Shown here: positions 1-9,912 of the stretch, piece by piece
How the letters are laid out: each line of letters begins with the position of its first letter
How positions within the stretch are numbered: position 1 is the stretch's first letter
NCBI RefSeq assembly: GCF_020400655.1
Contig: NZ_JAINRC010000026.1
Location: forward strand, 47,056 to 111,055
Source of the DNA: Streptomyces spinosus
Lineage (GTDB): Bacteria > Actinomycetota > Actinomycetes > Streptomycetales > Streptomycetaceae
Length of the DNA: 64,000 bases
Direction: 5' to 3'
The notes under the pieces: generated by a model
The model's database searches: none
The model's input: the letters and a program-made list of their open reading frames with translations, nothing else
What the model was told of the DNA's origin: nothing
Program-made: the position numbers and the translations under genes

Positions 1-1
1 G

Positions 2-1039
2 CCGCTGCTCGCGGCGGCGGCGTACACCGGTGCGGCGGCGACCACGGGGATGTTCTTCCTGGACGGTGACCGGTATCTGCTCGGCGGGGCGCTGCTCGTC
101 GTGGCCAACGCGGCGCAGTCCGTCGGCATGATGCTCTACAACTCGTACCTGCCGCAGATCGCGCCGCCCGCACAGCGCGACGCGGTCTCCTCCCGCGGCT
201 GGGCCTTCGGTTACGCGGCGGGCTCGCTCGTCCTCGTCGCCGACCTGGTGCTGTACTCGGCGCACGACTCCTTCGGCCTGTCCGAGGCCGCCGCCGTCCG
301 GGTCTGCCTGGCCACGGCCGGCCTGTGGTGGGGGGCGTTCACGCTCGTACCGCTGCGCAGGCTGCGTGACCGCCACGCGCGCGTGGGCCGGGCCACGGCA
401 CCGGGGCTGCGGCAGCTGGCCGCGACGGTCCGGGAGATGCGCCGGTACCCGCTGACCCTGGCGTTCCTGCTCGCGTACCTCGTCTACAACGACGGCATCC
501 AGACGGTGATCACGCAGGCCTCGGTCTACGGCTCCGAGGAGCTGGGTCTCGGCCAGTCGACGCTGATCGGGGCGGTCCTGCTGGTGCAGGTGCTGGCCGT
601 GGCGGGGGCGCTGGTGATGGGGCGGCTGGCGCGGGCGTACGGCGCGCGGCGCACGATCCTCGGCTCGCTGGTGGCGTGGACGCTCACGCTGGCGGCCGGC
701 TGGTTCCTGCCCGCGCGGGCGCCGGTGTGGTTCTTCGCGCTGGCCGCCGCGATCGGCCTGGTCCTCGGCGGCAGTCAGGCGCTGTCCCGGTCGCTGTTCT
801 CCCACCTGGTGCCACCGGGCAAGGAGGCCGAGTACTTCTCGGCGTACGAGATGAGCGACCGCGGGATGAGCTGGCTCGGGCCGCTGCTGTTCGGGCTCAC
901 CTACCAGCTGACCGGCAGCTACCGGTCGGCGATCTTCTCGCTGGTGGCGTTCTTCGTGATCGGCTTCGTCCTGCTCGCGCGGGTCCCGGTACGGCGTGCG
1001 GTCCGCGAGGCGGGGAACCCGGTTCCGGAGAAGGTCTAG
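2..1039 (+). CDS. MFS-type transporter, 5' end missing
   Basis: The frame is open from the first bases of the window, so the gene begins upstream; an internal ATG lies at 50. The visible 345 or so residues hold about nine hydrophobic segments separated by basic loops (for example RRLRDRHARVGR near 360-400 and RAYGARRT near 640), and a central loop typical of 12-helix transporters. The pattern resembles the UMF1/Atg22-like branch of the major facilitator superfamily, seen in motifs such as SYLPQIAPPAQRDAVSSRGWA and GGSQALSRSLFSHLVPPGKE. That branch is poorly characterised in bacteria; substrate is unknown. It ends 278 bases before rbpA and is not obviously co-transcribed with it. Confidence 0.85.
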   Translation, partial: PLLAAAAYTGAAATTGMFFLDGDRYLLGGALLVVANAAQSVGMMLYNSYLPQIAPPAQRDAVSSRGWAFGYAAGSLVLVADLVLYSAHDSFGLSEAAAVRVCLATAGLWWGAFTLVPLRRLRDRHARVGRATAPGLRQLAATVREMRRYPLTLAFLLAYLVYNDGIQTVITQASVYGSEELGLGQSTLIGAVLLVQVLAVAGALVMGRLARAYGARRTILGSLVAWTLTLAAGWFLPARAPVWFFALAAAIGLVLGGSQALSRSLFSHLVPPGKEAEYFSAYEMSDRGMSWLGPLLFGLTYQLTGSYRSAIFSLVAFFVIGFVLLARVPVRRAVREAGNPVPEKV

Positions 1040-1230
1040 CGCCGATTTAGCGCTCGGCGTGAAAGGGCGGTAGTGTACGCGTTTGGCCTGCCAGGCGTAC
1101 CGTTACTGCGCGTCAAAGATGCCGAAACGCTGGGTGACATCTGCTAGCAGATGTGACAAACCGGGCGCCTGTGGGTAGAACAAGGGGCGGCTACGACGGC
1201 GACGCATGACCCGGAACGGGACTCGGAACG

Positions 1231-1257
1231 GGAATCTTTACCGCCGACCGGACGTTG
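1231..1257 (+). promoter_or_regulatory. SigR-type promoter of rbpA
   Basis: GGAAT at 1231-1235 is followed by exactly 18 bases and GTTG at 1254-1257, which fits the SigR consensus GGAAT-N18-GTT. It lies about 60 bases upstream of the rbpA start. In S. coelicolor rbpA is an established member of the SigR disulfide-stress regulon, so the match is expected. Confidence 0.8.
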
Positions 1258-1317
1258 ACCGGATGACGACGACAGCGACACCTGTCCTGTGGGCGACAAG
1301 CCCGGGAGGCACGATTC

Positions 1318-1692
1318 ATGAGTGAGCGAGCTCTTCGCGGTACGCGCCTCGTGGTGACCAGCTACGAGACGGACCGCGGTATCGACCTGGCCCCGCGCCA
1401 GGCCGTGGAGTACGCATGCGAGAAGGGGCACCGCTTCGAGATGCCCTTCTCGGTCGAGGCGGAGATCCCGCCGGAGTGGGAGTGCAAGGTCTGTGGTGCC
1501 CAGGCACTCCTCGTGGACGGCGACGGCCCTGAGGAGAAGAAGGCCAAGCCCGCGCGTACCCATTGGGACATGCTGATGGAGCGACGCACCCGTGAGGAAC
1601 TCGAAGAGGTCCTCGAGGAGCGTCTGGCGGTACTGCGCTCTGGGGCGATGAACATCGCGGTCCACCCCAGGGACAGCCGCAAGAGCGCGTAA
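1318..1692 (+). CDS. rbpA: RNA polymerase-binding protein RbpA
   Basis: The 124-residue product is a near-exact match in length and sequence to actinobacterial RbpA, an essential-class general transcription activator that binds RNA polymerase and principal sigma factors (HrdB) and stabilises open complexes. Zinc-binding residues Cys34, His38, Cys56 and Cys59 are present (ACEKGH and CKVCG). The C-terminal sigma-interaction helix region follows a basic linker (KKAKPARTHWDMLMERR). The ATG is the first in frame after the SigR promoter. The gene converges on fxsA and is separated from it by a very long hairpin. Confidence 0.97.
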   Translation: MSERALRGTRLVVTSYETDRGIDLAPRQAVEYACEKGHRFEMPFSVEAEIPPEWECKVCGAQALLVDGDGPEEKKAKPARTHWDMLMERRTREELEEVLEERLAVLRSGAMNIAVHPRDSRKSA

Positions 1693-1698
1693 CGCGCA

Positions 1699-1763
1699 CA
1701 CAGCACAACGACCGCGGGCGCCGTACGTGAGATACGTACGGCGCCCGCGGTCGTTGTGCTGTG
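1699..1763. terminator. Bidirectional terminator between rbpA and fxsA, 30-bp perfect stem
   Basis: Arms 1699-1728 and 1734-1763 are perfectly complementary over 30 bp around a 5-base loop (GAGAT). It sits between the convergent genes rbpA and fxsA, ending 22 bases before the fxsA stop. There is no T-tract, as is common for Streptomyces terminators. Confidence 0.85.
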
Positions 1764-1785
1764 CTGTGCTCGCGGTGCCGGACGC

Positions 1786-2337
1786 TCAGCGCGTGAGCGG
1801 CGGCCGGTGCTCCCCCGGTTCGGGGCGGTCATCCCTGATGACCTCGCCCTGCACCACCCTGCCGTCGGGCCGGTGGATGCGGACCTGCCGGAACGCGTCG
1901 CCCAGGCTGCCCGGGGCGGCCTTGCGCAGACTCCGTTCCACGGCGTTCTCCGCGAAGCGGCTCACCGCCTTCTGGACCGGCGGGAGCAGCAGGAGCAGGC
2001 CCGCCGCGTCCGAGACCAGGCCGGGGATCATCAGCAGCAGACCACCGAGCATCATCAGGCCGTTGCCGCCGCCGCGCGCCGGGGAGCCGCCCCGCTGCAA
2101 CGCCTCGTTCAGGTTCTGGAAGGCGCGGCGGCCGGCCCGCTTGATGACCACGGATCCCGCCACGAGACCCGCGACCAGCAGCAGGAACACCGTGAGGCCG
2201 CCCGCGGCGCCCGCGACCAGGGTCAGCAGCCAGATCTCCAGCACCAGCCACACGGCGAGGCCCAGCGGCAGGTACCTGCGCAGCCGGGAACGCCGGCGGC
2301 GGGCGGTGTACGGAGAGGTCGGAGCGCCAGTCGTCAT
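1786..2337 (-). CDS. fxsA: FxsA family membrane protein
   Basis: The 183-residue protein begins with a basic tail and then has the three hydrophobic stretches of the FxsA (F exclusion suppressor) family: about residues 24-65 (two helices around GLTVFLLLVAGLVAG) and about 95-120 (GLMMLGGLLLMIPGLVSDAAG). The family signature GxLLMIPGxxSDAxGxLLLLPP is intact. FxsA is a cytoplasmic membrane protein of unclear biochemical role; E. coli FxsA affects phage T7 exclusion by the F plasmid. It follows ppm1 on the same strand with a palindromic terminator in the gap. Confidence 0.9.
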   Translation of the reverse strand: MTTGAPTSPYTARRRRSRLRRYLPLGLAVWLVLEIWLLTLVAGAAGGLTVFLLLVAGLVAGSVVIKRAGRRAFQNLNEALQRGGSPARGGGNGLMMLGGLLLMIPGLVSDAAGLLLLLPPVQKAVSRFAENAVERSLRKAAPGSLGDAFRQVRIHRPDGRVVQGEVIRDDRPEPGEHRPPLTR

Positions 2338-2394
2338 GCCCCCAGTGTGCCTGGGTGTGCCTCAGCGCGGGATAAGGGGGTGATCAGCCCGGCC

Positions 2395-2418
2395 CGGACC
2401 GGCCGCGCGGCCGGTCCG
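2395..2418 (-). terminator. Palindromic terminator after ppm1
   Basis: A 24-bp perfect palindrome built on GGACCGGCC/GGCCGGTCC lies just beyond the ppm1 stop codon and before fxsA. Confidence 0.6.
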
Positions 2419-2429
2419 TGGATCCGCCG

Positions 2430-3224
2430 CTACGCCTGCTTGCCCTTGCCGGTGAGCTTGCCGAGGCGGTCCCCGACGCCCCAGGAGGTGACCCGCCACA
2501 GCGCCTCGACCACGATGTCCCGGCTCATCTTGGAGTCGCCCAGTTCCCGCTCGACGAAGGTGATGGGGACCTCGACGACGTGGTAGCCGGCCTTCACCGC
2601 GCGGCGGGCCAGGTCGACCTGGAAGCAGTAGCCCTGCGAGGCGACCTCGCCGAGGCCGAGGCCCTCCAGCGTCCCGCGGCGGAAGGCACGGAAGCCGCCG
2701 GTCACGTCCCGGATGGGCACGTCGAGCATGAGCCGCGAGTAGGTGGAGCCGCCCCGCGAGAGGAACTCCCGGGACTTCGGCCAGTTCACCACCCGGCCGC
2801 CGGGCACCCAGCGGGAGCCGAGGACCAGGTCGGCGCCCTTGAGGGCGGTGAGCAGCCGGGGCAGTTCCTCGGGCTGGTGGGAGCCGTCGGCGTCCATCTC
2901 GATCAGCACGCCGTAGTCCCGCTCCAGGCCCCAGCGGAAACCCGCGAGGTAGGCGGCGCCCAGGCCCTCCTTGCCCTTGCGGTGCAGCACGTGGACGTGC
3001 TCGTCCTCGGCGGCCAGTTCGTCGGCGAGCTTGCCGGTGCCGTCGGGGCTGTTGTCGTCCGCGATCAGTACGTGCGCCTCGGGGACGGCCTTGCGCACCC
3101 GGCCGACGATGGACTTGATGTTCTCCGCCTCGTTGTAGGTCGGGATGATCACCAAGGCCGTGCCGAGCGGACCGAACTGCCTCCCCTGGGCCTGGGCCGC
3201 GAGGGTCCCGTCGCCGTCGTTCAC
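2430..3224 (-). CDS. ppm1: Polyprenol-phosphate mannosyltransferase (Ppm1)
   Basis: A family 2 glycosyltransferase of 264 residues that transfers mannose from GDP-mannose to polyprenyl phosphate, supplying the protein O-mannosylation pathway. Motifs are VIIPTYNEAENI near residue 24, IADDNSPDGT near 55 and EMDADGSHQP near 100 (the metal-binding DxD region), and a late GYCFQVDLARRAV. The GTG at 3224 is chosen because AAGGGG stands 5-6 bases ahead; the open frame continues further but lacks a ribosome site. Only the catalytic domain is present, with no fused acyltransferase and no C-terminal membrane helices, which is the Streptomyces form. In S. coelicolor ppm1 mutants resist phage phiC31. Confidence 0.93.
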   Translation of the reverse strand: MNDGDGTLAAQAQGRQFGPLGTALVIIPTYNEAENIKSIVGRVRKAVPEAHVLIADDNSPDGTGKLADELAAEDEHVHVLHRKGKEGLGAAYLAGFRWGLERDYGVLIEMDADGSHQPEELPRLLTALKGADLVLGSRWVPGGRVVNWPKSREFLSRGGSTYSRLMLDVPIRDVTGGFRAFRRGTLEGLGLGEVASQGYCFQVDLARRAVKAGYHVVEVPITFVERELGDSKMSRDIVVEALWRVTSWGVGDRLGKLTGKGKQA

Positions 3225-3781
3225 TACTGCCCCTTCATGTCGTACACAGGGGTCCACCATAGTGGCCGCGGCCTGGCCGGACGTGACAGTGCGTGCGTAC
3301 GGTGGTGTCGGTTCCGCAAGAGCGGGGTAAAAAGTTCTCTTCCGGTACCTTCCCGCCAGGCGCTGAACACCTTCGTACCACGACGGATGGGGGCCCGGCG
3401 CCCTTCGGTCCGACCCGGGACCCGCTGGCTGCGGGTCGACCGGAAGCCGTTGTCTACTGAGCCCGGGCCCCACCCGGGTCACACCTGGCCGACCCGCGGG
3501 AACGTCCCCCTCGTCGGCGCGGGCGCTGAGCCTGGCTCCCAGCGACGGTGCTCCGGTGCGGCACACCGTCCCTGACCCAGCGGCGCTGCGACGAGTCGGC
3601 TGAACGTCCCCCGGTCGGGCGTCCGGTGGTGGACTCGGACGAACCTACCGGCCCCCGGCCGCAGACTGTCAACAGCCCTGCGAACCGGGCGGCCGGCACC
3701 GGCGGACCGGCCGCCGGGGAGGACGCGCAGGTCGGGCGGCGGGGCCCCGGCGGCCGGGGCGGCCGACGCCACCCCGGGAGA
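3225..3781. other. 557-base intergenic stretch, no gene seen
   Basis: Only the ppm1 promoter and leader are expected here. The open frames in it have arginine- and proline-rich shadow-type translations and no ribosome sites. A TATGGT element on the minus strand about 35 bases ahead of the ppm1 start (near 3257-3262) could be its -10 box. Confidence 0.5.
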
Positions 3782-5389
3782 TCACTCGCCCGGCCGTACG
3801 AACACCGTCCGCCCGCCGACCACGGTCCGCAGGCAGACCGGCAGGTCACGGCCCGGAGTGAGGTCGGGCAGGCCGGGCGTGCCGGAGCGCGGATCGGTGG
3901 ACCAGCGGGCGACCCGGTCGTCGGGGGCCTGCACGACCAGTTCGTCGGTACGCCAGACGGCGTAGTCGGCGGGGGCGCCCGGGACCAGGACACCCGCGTC
4001 GTCGCGGCCGACGGCCCGCCAGCCGCCGCGGGTGTGCGCGGTGAAGGCGGCGCGGACGGAGATCCGGTGCCCGGGCGTGCGGTGGAAGGCGGCGGCACGG
4101 ACCGTGCCCCAGGGGTCCAGCGGCGTGACGGGGCTGTCGGAGCCGAACGCGAGCGGTACACCGGAGCGGAGCAGTGCGGCGAAGGGGTTGAGTGTGCGGG
4201 CCCGCTCCACCCCCAGACGCCGGGCGTACATGCCGTCCTCGCCGCCCCACAGGGCGTCGAAGGCGGGCTGGACGGAGGCGATCAGGCCCAGCTCGGCGAA
4301 GCCCGCGACGGTGTCGGGGGTGAGCATCTCGGCGTGCTCGACGCGGTGCCGGGCGGCCCGGATCCGGGCGAGGCCCACCTTCTCGGCGGCGGCGCGCACG
4401 CCGTCCACCACGGCGGCGACGGCGGCGTCGCCGATGGCGTGGAAGCCGGCCTGGAGGCCCGCCTCGGTGCAGGCCACGACGTGGGCGGCGACGGCGTCGG
4501 CGTCCAGGAAGGCGGTGCCGCTGTGGCCGGCGTCGGCGTACGGCTCGTGCAGGCAGGCGGTGTGGGAGCCGAGCGCGCCGTCGGCGAAGAGGTCGCCCGC
4601 CGCGCCGGCGGCACCCAGCTCGCGGGCCTTGGCGGTGTCCTCTTCCGCCCAGTAGCCCACCACCCGGGGGCCCGGCATCTCCGCGGCGAGCCGCAGCAGG
4701 CCGGTGAAGTCGTCCTCGGAGGAGATCCGCGGGCCGCCGCACTCGTGCACGGTGCCGATGCCGAGAGAGGCCGCGTGCTCCAGTGCGGTGCGCTGGGCCT
4801 CGGCGCGCTGGGCGGGGGTGATGGCGGCGAGGGCGGCCTCGCGGACGGCGTGGTGGGCGTCCTTGGTGAGCGGGGCGTCCGCGCGCGGGAGATCGCCGGG
4901 GACCAGGTCCAGCAGGGCGGTGCTGACGACCGCCGAGTGCACGTCGATGCGGGACAGGTACAGCGGGCGTCCGCCGGTGGCCTCGTCCAGCTCCGCGCGG
5001 GCCGGCGGCCGGCCGCCGGGCCAGCGGGCGGCGTCCCAGCCGTGGCCCAGCAGGACTCGGTCGTCGGGCCGGGCGGCGGCAAACTCGCGGACCCGGGCCA
5101 GGGCGGCCTCCAGGGAGGGGGCGCCGGACAGGTCGAGACCGGTCAGGGCGAGGCCGGTGGCGGTGGTGTGCACATGGGCGTCGGTGAAGGCCGGGGTGAC
5201 CAGGGCGCCGTCGAGATCGACCACCTCGTCCACGCCGTCGGCGAAGGCGTCGGCCGCGCCCTCGGATCCGACCCAGGCGACGTGGCCCGCCTCGACGACC
5301 ATGGCCGTCGCGAAGGGGTCCGCGGGGCTGTGGACCTCGCCGCGGCGGAGCAGGACGGTCTGGAGGGGCTCGGCGGTGCGGTTGCTCAT
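3782..5389 (-). CDS. Amidohydrolase family protein (YtcJ-like)
   Basis: A 535-residue metal-dependent hydrolase of the amidohydrolase 3 (YtcJ/NfdA-like) group. The metal-ligand motif DAHVHTTATG lies near residue 70, followed by a further HECG, HAIGDAAV near 315, a HRVEHAEML near 345 and FGSDSPVTPLDPW near 440, which are the usual ligands and substrate-loop motifs. Such enzymes hydrolyse N-formyl or amide bonds, but the substrate is not known. The ATG at 5389 (MSNRTAEP) has a weak GGGAGA ribosome site; upstream in-frame sequence is arginine-rich and unlikely to be translated. It is followed upstream by the Lrp gene on the same strand. Confidence 0.88.
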   Translation of the reverse strand: MSNRTAEPLQTVLLRRGEVHSPADPFATAMVVEAGHVAWVGSEGAADAFADGVDEVVDLDGALVTPAFTDAHVHTTATGLALTGLDLSGAPSLEAALARVREFAAARPDDRVLLGHGWDAARWPGGRPPARAELDEATGGRPLYLSRIDVHSAVVSTALLDLVPGDLPRADAPLTKDAHHAVREAALAAITPAQRAEAQRTALEHAASLGIGTVHECGGPRISSEDDFTGLLRLAAEMPGPRVVGYWAEEDTAKARELGAAGAAGDLFADGALGSHTACLHEPYADAGHSGTAFLDADAVAAHVVACTEAGLQAGFHAIGDAAVAAVVDGVRAAAEKVGLARIRAARHRVEHAEMLTPDTVAGFAELGLIASVQPAFDALWGGEDGMYARRLGVERARTLNPFAALLRSGVPLAFGSDSPVTPLDPWGTVRAAAFHRTPGHRISVRAAFTAHTRGGWRAVGRDDAGVLVPGAPADYAVWRTDELVVQAPDDRVARWSTDPRSGTPGLPDLTPGRDLPVCLRTVVGGRTVFVRPGE

Positions 5390-5472
5390 AGCCGACAGTT
5401 TCTCCCGGCGCCGGGCGGGCGCCGCACCCGGGTCGCCCGGACGGCACCCGCGCGCCGCCGGCGCCCGGACGG

Positions 5473-5913
5473 TCAGATCTTCGGCGGCCGGGCCTCGTAC
5501 GGTGTCGAGAGGACCACCGTCGTGCGTGTCGAGACCCCCGCCAGCGAGCGCAGCCGGGCCAGCAGTTCCTCCAGTTCGTGCGGGGTGGACACACGGACCT
5601 TGAGGATGTAGTTCTCGTCGCCCGCCACGCTGTGGCACGCCTCGATCTCGGGGACCCCGGCGAGGCGGTCGGCGATGTCGTCGGGGGCGCTGGGGTCGAA
5701 CGGTTTCACCGAGATGAACGCGGTCAGCGGCAGCCCGACGGCCTCGGGGTCGACCACCGCGGCGTAGCCGCGGATGACGCCACGCTGCTCCAGCCTGCGC
5801 ACCCGCTGGTGCACGGCCGACGTGGACAGGCCCGTGGCCTTGCCCAGGTCTGTGTAGCTCATCCGCCCGTCCTTGACGAGCAGCTGCACGATCTGACGGT
5901 CCAGCTCCTCCAT
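5473..5913 (-). CDS. Lrp/AsnC family transcriptional regulator
   Basis: The 146-residue protein has an N-terminal winged helix-turn-helix (residues 4-60, with LGKATGLSTSAVHQRVRRLE as recognition region) and a C-terminal RAM/AsnC effector domain (residues 65-140, with AGDENYILKVRV). These regulators bind amino acids and control metabolism genes. It lies 83 bases upstream of the amidohydrolase on the same strand and may control it. The ATG at 5913 is preceded by GGTTTTGGCGGC with little ribosome-site character. Confidence 0.92.
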   Translation of the reverse strand: MEELDRQIVQLLVKDGRMSYTDLGKATGLSTSAVHQRVRRLEQRGVIRGYAAVVDPEAVGLPLTAFISVKPFDPSAPDDIADRLAGVPEIEACHSVAGDENYILKVRVSTPHELEELLARLRSLAGVSTRTTVVLSTPYEARPPKI

Positions 5914-6150
5914 GCCGCCAAAACCTACAGTGCGCCTGATCTCCACGGATACCTCAGAGGTGCAGGTCATTCCCTGTTTCGGCAGAAAATGCACCGGGAC
6001 GGGCACCTGCGCACGGCATGTGACGAAGACCACACGCCCCGGACACAGGCTCCGTGATGTCCTCGTGATTACCGCCGAGACCGGACGGGAAGTGCTTGCT
6101 GTGGTCGAGGCCGCAGCGCCTTCACGGCCCAGCCTTAGGGGGAGAATCCC

Positions 6151-6585
6151 ATGCAGAGTACCCATCGCCCTGGTCGATCCGCGTCCACGCACCGGCAGTC
6201 GGTCGCCGAACCCGAGCCGGAGGGCGTCGAAGCCGACGCCTTCGACGAGGAGCCGGACGCCTGCGACACCTTCGAGATGTACCGGGTGATCTGCCCGGAC
6301 TGCGCGCAGCCGATCGCGCTGCTGGCGGACGAGGAGGTCCTGCCGGAGCACGCGCTGTGCGCCTCGCCGTGGAACCCGTTCGGGCTCACGGTGTGCGCGG
6401 GCACGGGCCGTGCGGCGGCCGACGCCCGCCCCGCGGACGAGTCCTTCGAGCCGCAGGAGCAGGACACCGCCCTGCTGCTCACGCTTCCCCAGGGTCTGAA
6501 CTGGCGGACGCAGCCCTTCTCGCACGTCGGCGGCCCGGGCTCACGCCCGATGCGCGTGCCGTCGATGCGCCGCCAGGCCGCCTGA
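6151..6585 (+). CDS. Hypothetical protein with a CxxC...C motif
   Basis: A 144-residue protein with an acidic N-terminus and a short cysteine-containing core: ICPDCAQPIALL and, about 15 residues later, HALCASPWNPFG, near residues 49-75. The spacing suggests a small zinc or metal site. The C-terminus (GLNWRTQPFSHVGGPG) is not recognised. GGGGGAG lies 9-15 bases ahead of the ATG, a good ribosome site. Similar proteins are common in Streptomyces and remain uncharacterised. Confidence 0.7.
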   Translation: MQSTHRPGRSASTHRQSVAEPEPEGVEADAFDEEPDACDTFEMYRVICPDCAQPIALLADEEVLPEHALCASPWNPFGLTVCAGTGRAAADARPADESFEPQEQDTALLLTLPQGLNWRTQPFSHVGGPGSRPMRVPSMRRQAA

Positions 6586-6955
6586 GCCGGCTCACCGACA
6601 CCCACCCGTTCGCGCCCTGGACCGGGCGCGCACGGTGCCGTGGCGCGGGCCGGCGGGTCCGGGTCCACGGGCACGGCGGCCTGCCCGGAGCACGCCCGGC
6701 AGCAGAGGACGCGCAGCGTGACGTGCGCGTGCCGCCGGGCGGCGTACAGCAGTCGCCGCCCCCGGACGCTCGCGCACCGATGCGCCGGCCGGGCGGCACG
6801 GGACGGCCCTCGCTCCCGAACGCCCCCTGGCCGGCGTGCACTTGACGCGTCGTCAGGACCGCGCGGCGAACCCGGGAGGGGAACCGGACGGAGATGAACT
6901 GAAGCTCGATTCCGTGGCAGGGTGACCTGTCCGGCCGTCGCCGCGTTGCCCTGGT
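6586..6955. other. 370-base intergenic stretch, no convincing gene
   Basis: Open frames on both strands here are arginine- and proline-rich shadows without ribosome sites. A TTGACG hexamer starts at 6842, ahead of the small gene at 6956, but I see no good -10 partner. Confidence 0.4.
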
Positions 6956-7198
6956 ATGACCCCCATGTACTCGGCGACCGGGCGTCAGCGCCGTATCTTC
7001 GTCCCCCGCCCCGGAGAAGCGGTTCCGCCGGCCGCGCCGCCGGACCCGCCCATCTACCGCGACCTCATGCGGGCCTGGGCCGACCGCGGGCGCACCCTGC
7101 CGGGCCGCCACGACCCGGAGTGGATCAGGCTGGCGGCCCCGACGGTGCTCACGGGCCAGTTCAGCGACCTTCTGGCCCCGCCACGTGACGGGCGATGA
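6956..7198 (+). CDS. Small hypothetical protein (80 residues)
   Basis: The product is proline-rich at its start (RPGEAVPPAAPPDPPIYRD) and then resembles a short helical segment (LMRAWADRGRTLPGRHDPEWIRLAA). Its last 38 bases overlap the 3' end of the convergent acyl-CoA dehydrogenase gene. Codon use has the expected G/C third positions over its length, which supports coding. There are two nearby ATG codons (6956 and 6965) and no strong ribosome site. Function unknown. Confidence 0.55.
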   Translation: MTPMYSATGRQRRIFVPRPGEAVPPAAPPDPPIYRDLMRAWADRGRTLPGRHDPEWIRLAAPTVLTGQFSDLLAPPRDGR

Positions 7199-8333
7199 CC
7201 ATCCGCTGGATCTGGTTGGTGCCCTCGACGATCTGCAGGACCTTGGCCTCGCGCATATAGCGCTCGGCCGGGAAGTCGGCGGTGTAGCCGTAGCCGCCCA
7301 GGATCTGCACCGCGTCCGTGGTGACCTTCATGGCGGTGTCGGTGCAGTGCAGCTTGGCCATGGCGGCCTGCTTGGCGAACGGCCTGCCCGCGTCGCGCAG
7401 CCGGGCCGCGGCGAGGTACAGCGCGCGGCCCGCCTCGATCTGGGTGGCCATGTCGGCGATCATGAAGCGCAGGCCCTGGAAGTCGGCGATGGTCCGGCCG
7501 AACTGGCGGCGCTGGGTGGCGTAGCGGACCGCCTCGTCCAGTGCGGCCTGGGCGAGGCCGACGGCGCAGGCCGCGATGCCGAGCCGGCCGGAGTCGAGCG
7601 CCGCCAGGGCGATGGAGAAGCCCTGGCCCTCCTCGCCGATGCGCCGGTCGTCCGGGACGCGGACGCCGTCGAAGTGCACCTGCGCGGTGGGCGAGCCCTT
7701 CAGGCCCATCTTCCTCTCCGGCGCGGCGCCGCTCAGGCCGGGGGCGTCGCCGGGCACGAGGAAGGCGGTGATCCCGCGCGGGCCGTCCTCCCCGGTGCGG
7801 GCCATCACGGTGTAGAAGTCGGCGATCCCGCCGTGGGTGATCCATGCCTTGGTGCCGTCGATCACCCAGCCGTCGCCCTCGCGGACGGCCTTGGTGCGCA
7901 GGGAGGCGGCGTCCGAACCGGAGGACGGCTCGGACAGGCAGTACGCGCCGAGCAGACCGCCGCCCAGCATCGCGGGCAGGTGCTCGACCTGCTGCTGCTT
8001 GGTGCCGTAGGTGGCGAGGGCGTAGGACGCGAGCGTGTGCACGCTGACGCCCAGGCCGACGGTGAGCCGGGCCGCGGCCAGCTCCTCCAGCACCTGGAGG
8101 TAGACCTCGTAGGGCTGGTCGCCGCCGCCGTGCTCCGACGGGTACGGCAGGCCCAGCAGGCCTGATTCGGAGAGCAGAGTGAAGACCTCGCGCGGGAAGC
8201 GTCCCGCGTCCTCCTCCTCGGCGGCCCTGGGCGCGATCTCGCGCTGGGCGATCTCCCGGACGAGGGCGAGCAGATCCCTCGCCTCTTCCGTCGGCAGTTG
8301 ACGCTCCACCGGCTGCGGGTCGCGGTCGGACAT
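7161..8333 (-). CDS. Acyl-CoA dehydrogenase
   Basis: A 390-residue FAD flavoprotein that oxidises acyl-CoA to 2-enoyl-CoA. Family signatures are AYCLSEPSSGSDAASL (near 125-140, flavin/substrate site), RRQFGRTIADFQGL near 270, and the C-terminal ILGGYGYTADFPAERYMREAK with EGTNQIQRMVIAR near 335-380; the glutamate of VEGTNQIQ is the catalytic base position of short-chain and related enzymes. The ATG at 8333 gives the usual family length. The gene stands alone, convergent with the small gene before it. Confidence 0.93.
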   Translation of the reverse strand: MSDRDPQPVERQLPTEEARDLLALVREIAQREIAPRAAEEEDAGRFPREVFTLLSESGLLGLPYPSEHGGGDQPYEVYLQVLEELAAARLTVGLGVSVHTLASYALATYGTKQQQVEHLPAMLGGGLLGAYCLSEPSSGSDAASLRTKAVREGDGWVIDGTKAWITHGGIADFYTVMARTGEDGPRGITAFLVPGDAPGLSGAAPERKMGLKGSPTAQVHFDGVRVPDDRRIGEEGQGFSIALAALDSGRLGIAACAVGLAQAALDEAVRYATQRRQFGRTIADFQGLRFMIADMATQIEAGRALYLAAARLRDAGRPFAKQAAMAKLHCTDTAMKVTTDAVQILGGYGYTADFPAERYMREAKVLQIVEGTNQIQRMVIARHVAGPEGR

Positions 8334-8552
8334 GGCGTCGGGCTCCTCCCTGTTCGGACACCGGCGGTCCGGCCCGGGGTGGGGGGCGGCTCCGTCTGGT
8401 GATCGCGCTTCGCCGAAGGCGCCCGCTCCCGGGTCTCGGAAGCTGCTGACCAGCGGCATGCGCAGTGAGTATGCCCGATCAGCGACCTCCCGTCACCAGT
8501 TAACGACCGCTTACTTCAGGAGTCCAGCCGGGGCCCGCGCGGGGGCCGAGAT

Positions 8553-8593
8553 TGGTCCGAACCATTGACCTAATGGTCTAGTCCTCCTAGGGT
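8553..8593 (+). promoter_or_regulatory. Chitinase promoter with direct repeats (DasR/chitin control)
   Basis: Two 12-bp direct repeats, TGGTCCGAACCA (8553-8564) and TGGTCTAGTCCT (8574-8585), flank a -35 box TTGACC (8565-8570); a -10 box TAGGGT follows at 8588-8593 after 17 bases. This is the arrangement known from Streptomyces chitinase promoters, where such repeats mediate chitin induction and glucose repression, and they resemble the DasR site ACTGGTCTAGACCAGT. Confidence 0.8.
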
Positions 8594-8665
8594 GCATGAC
8601 CAACGCTTTACCGCGTTCATGCCAATCGGCGCGCGTCCCCCTCTCCCCCACGAGGAGACACCCGA

Positions 8666-9898
<1,233 letters not shown>

Positions 9899-9912
9899 CG
9901 GTTCCTCCCGGG

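Noticed and set aside
3479..3772. A 97-residue frame upstream of ppm1
   Set aside because: Pro/Arg/Ala-rich with no ribosome site and no likeness to any family.
6479..7111. A 210-residue minus-strand frame in the gap after the CxxC protein
   Set aside because: Arg/Pro/Gly-rich, overlaps two plus-strand genes, no ribosome site.
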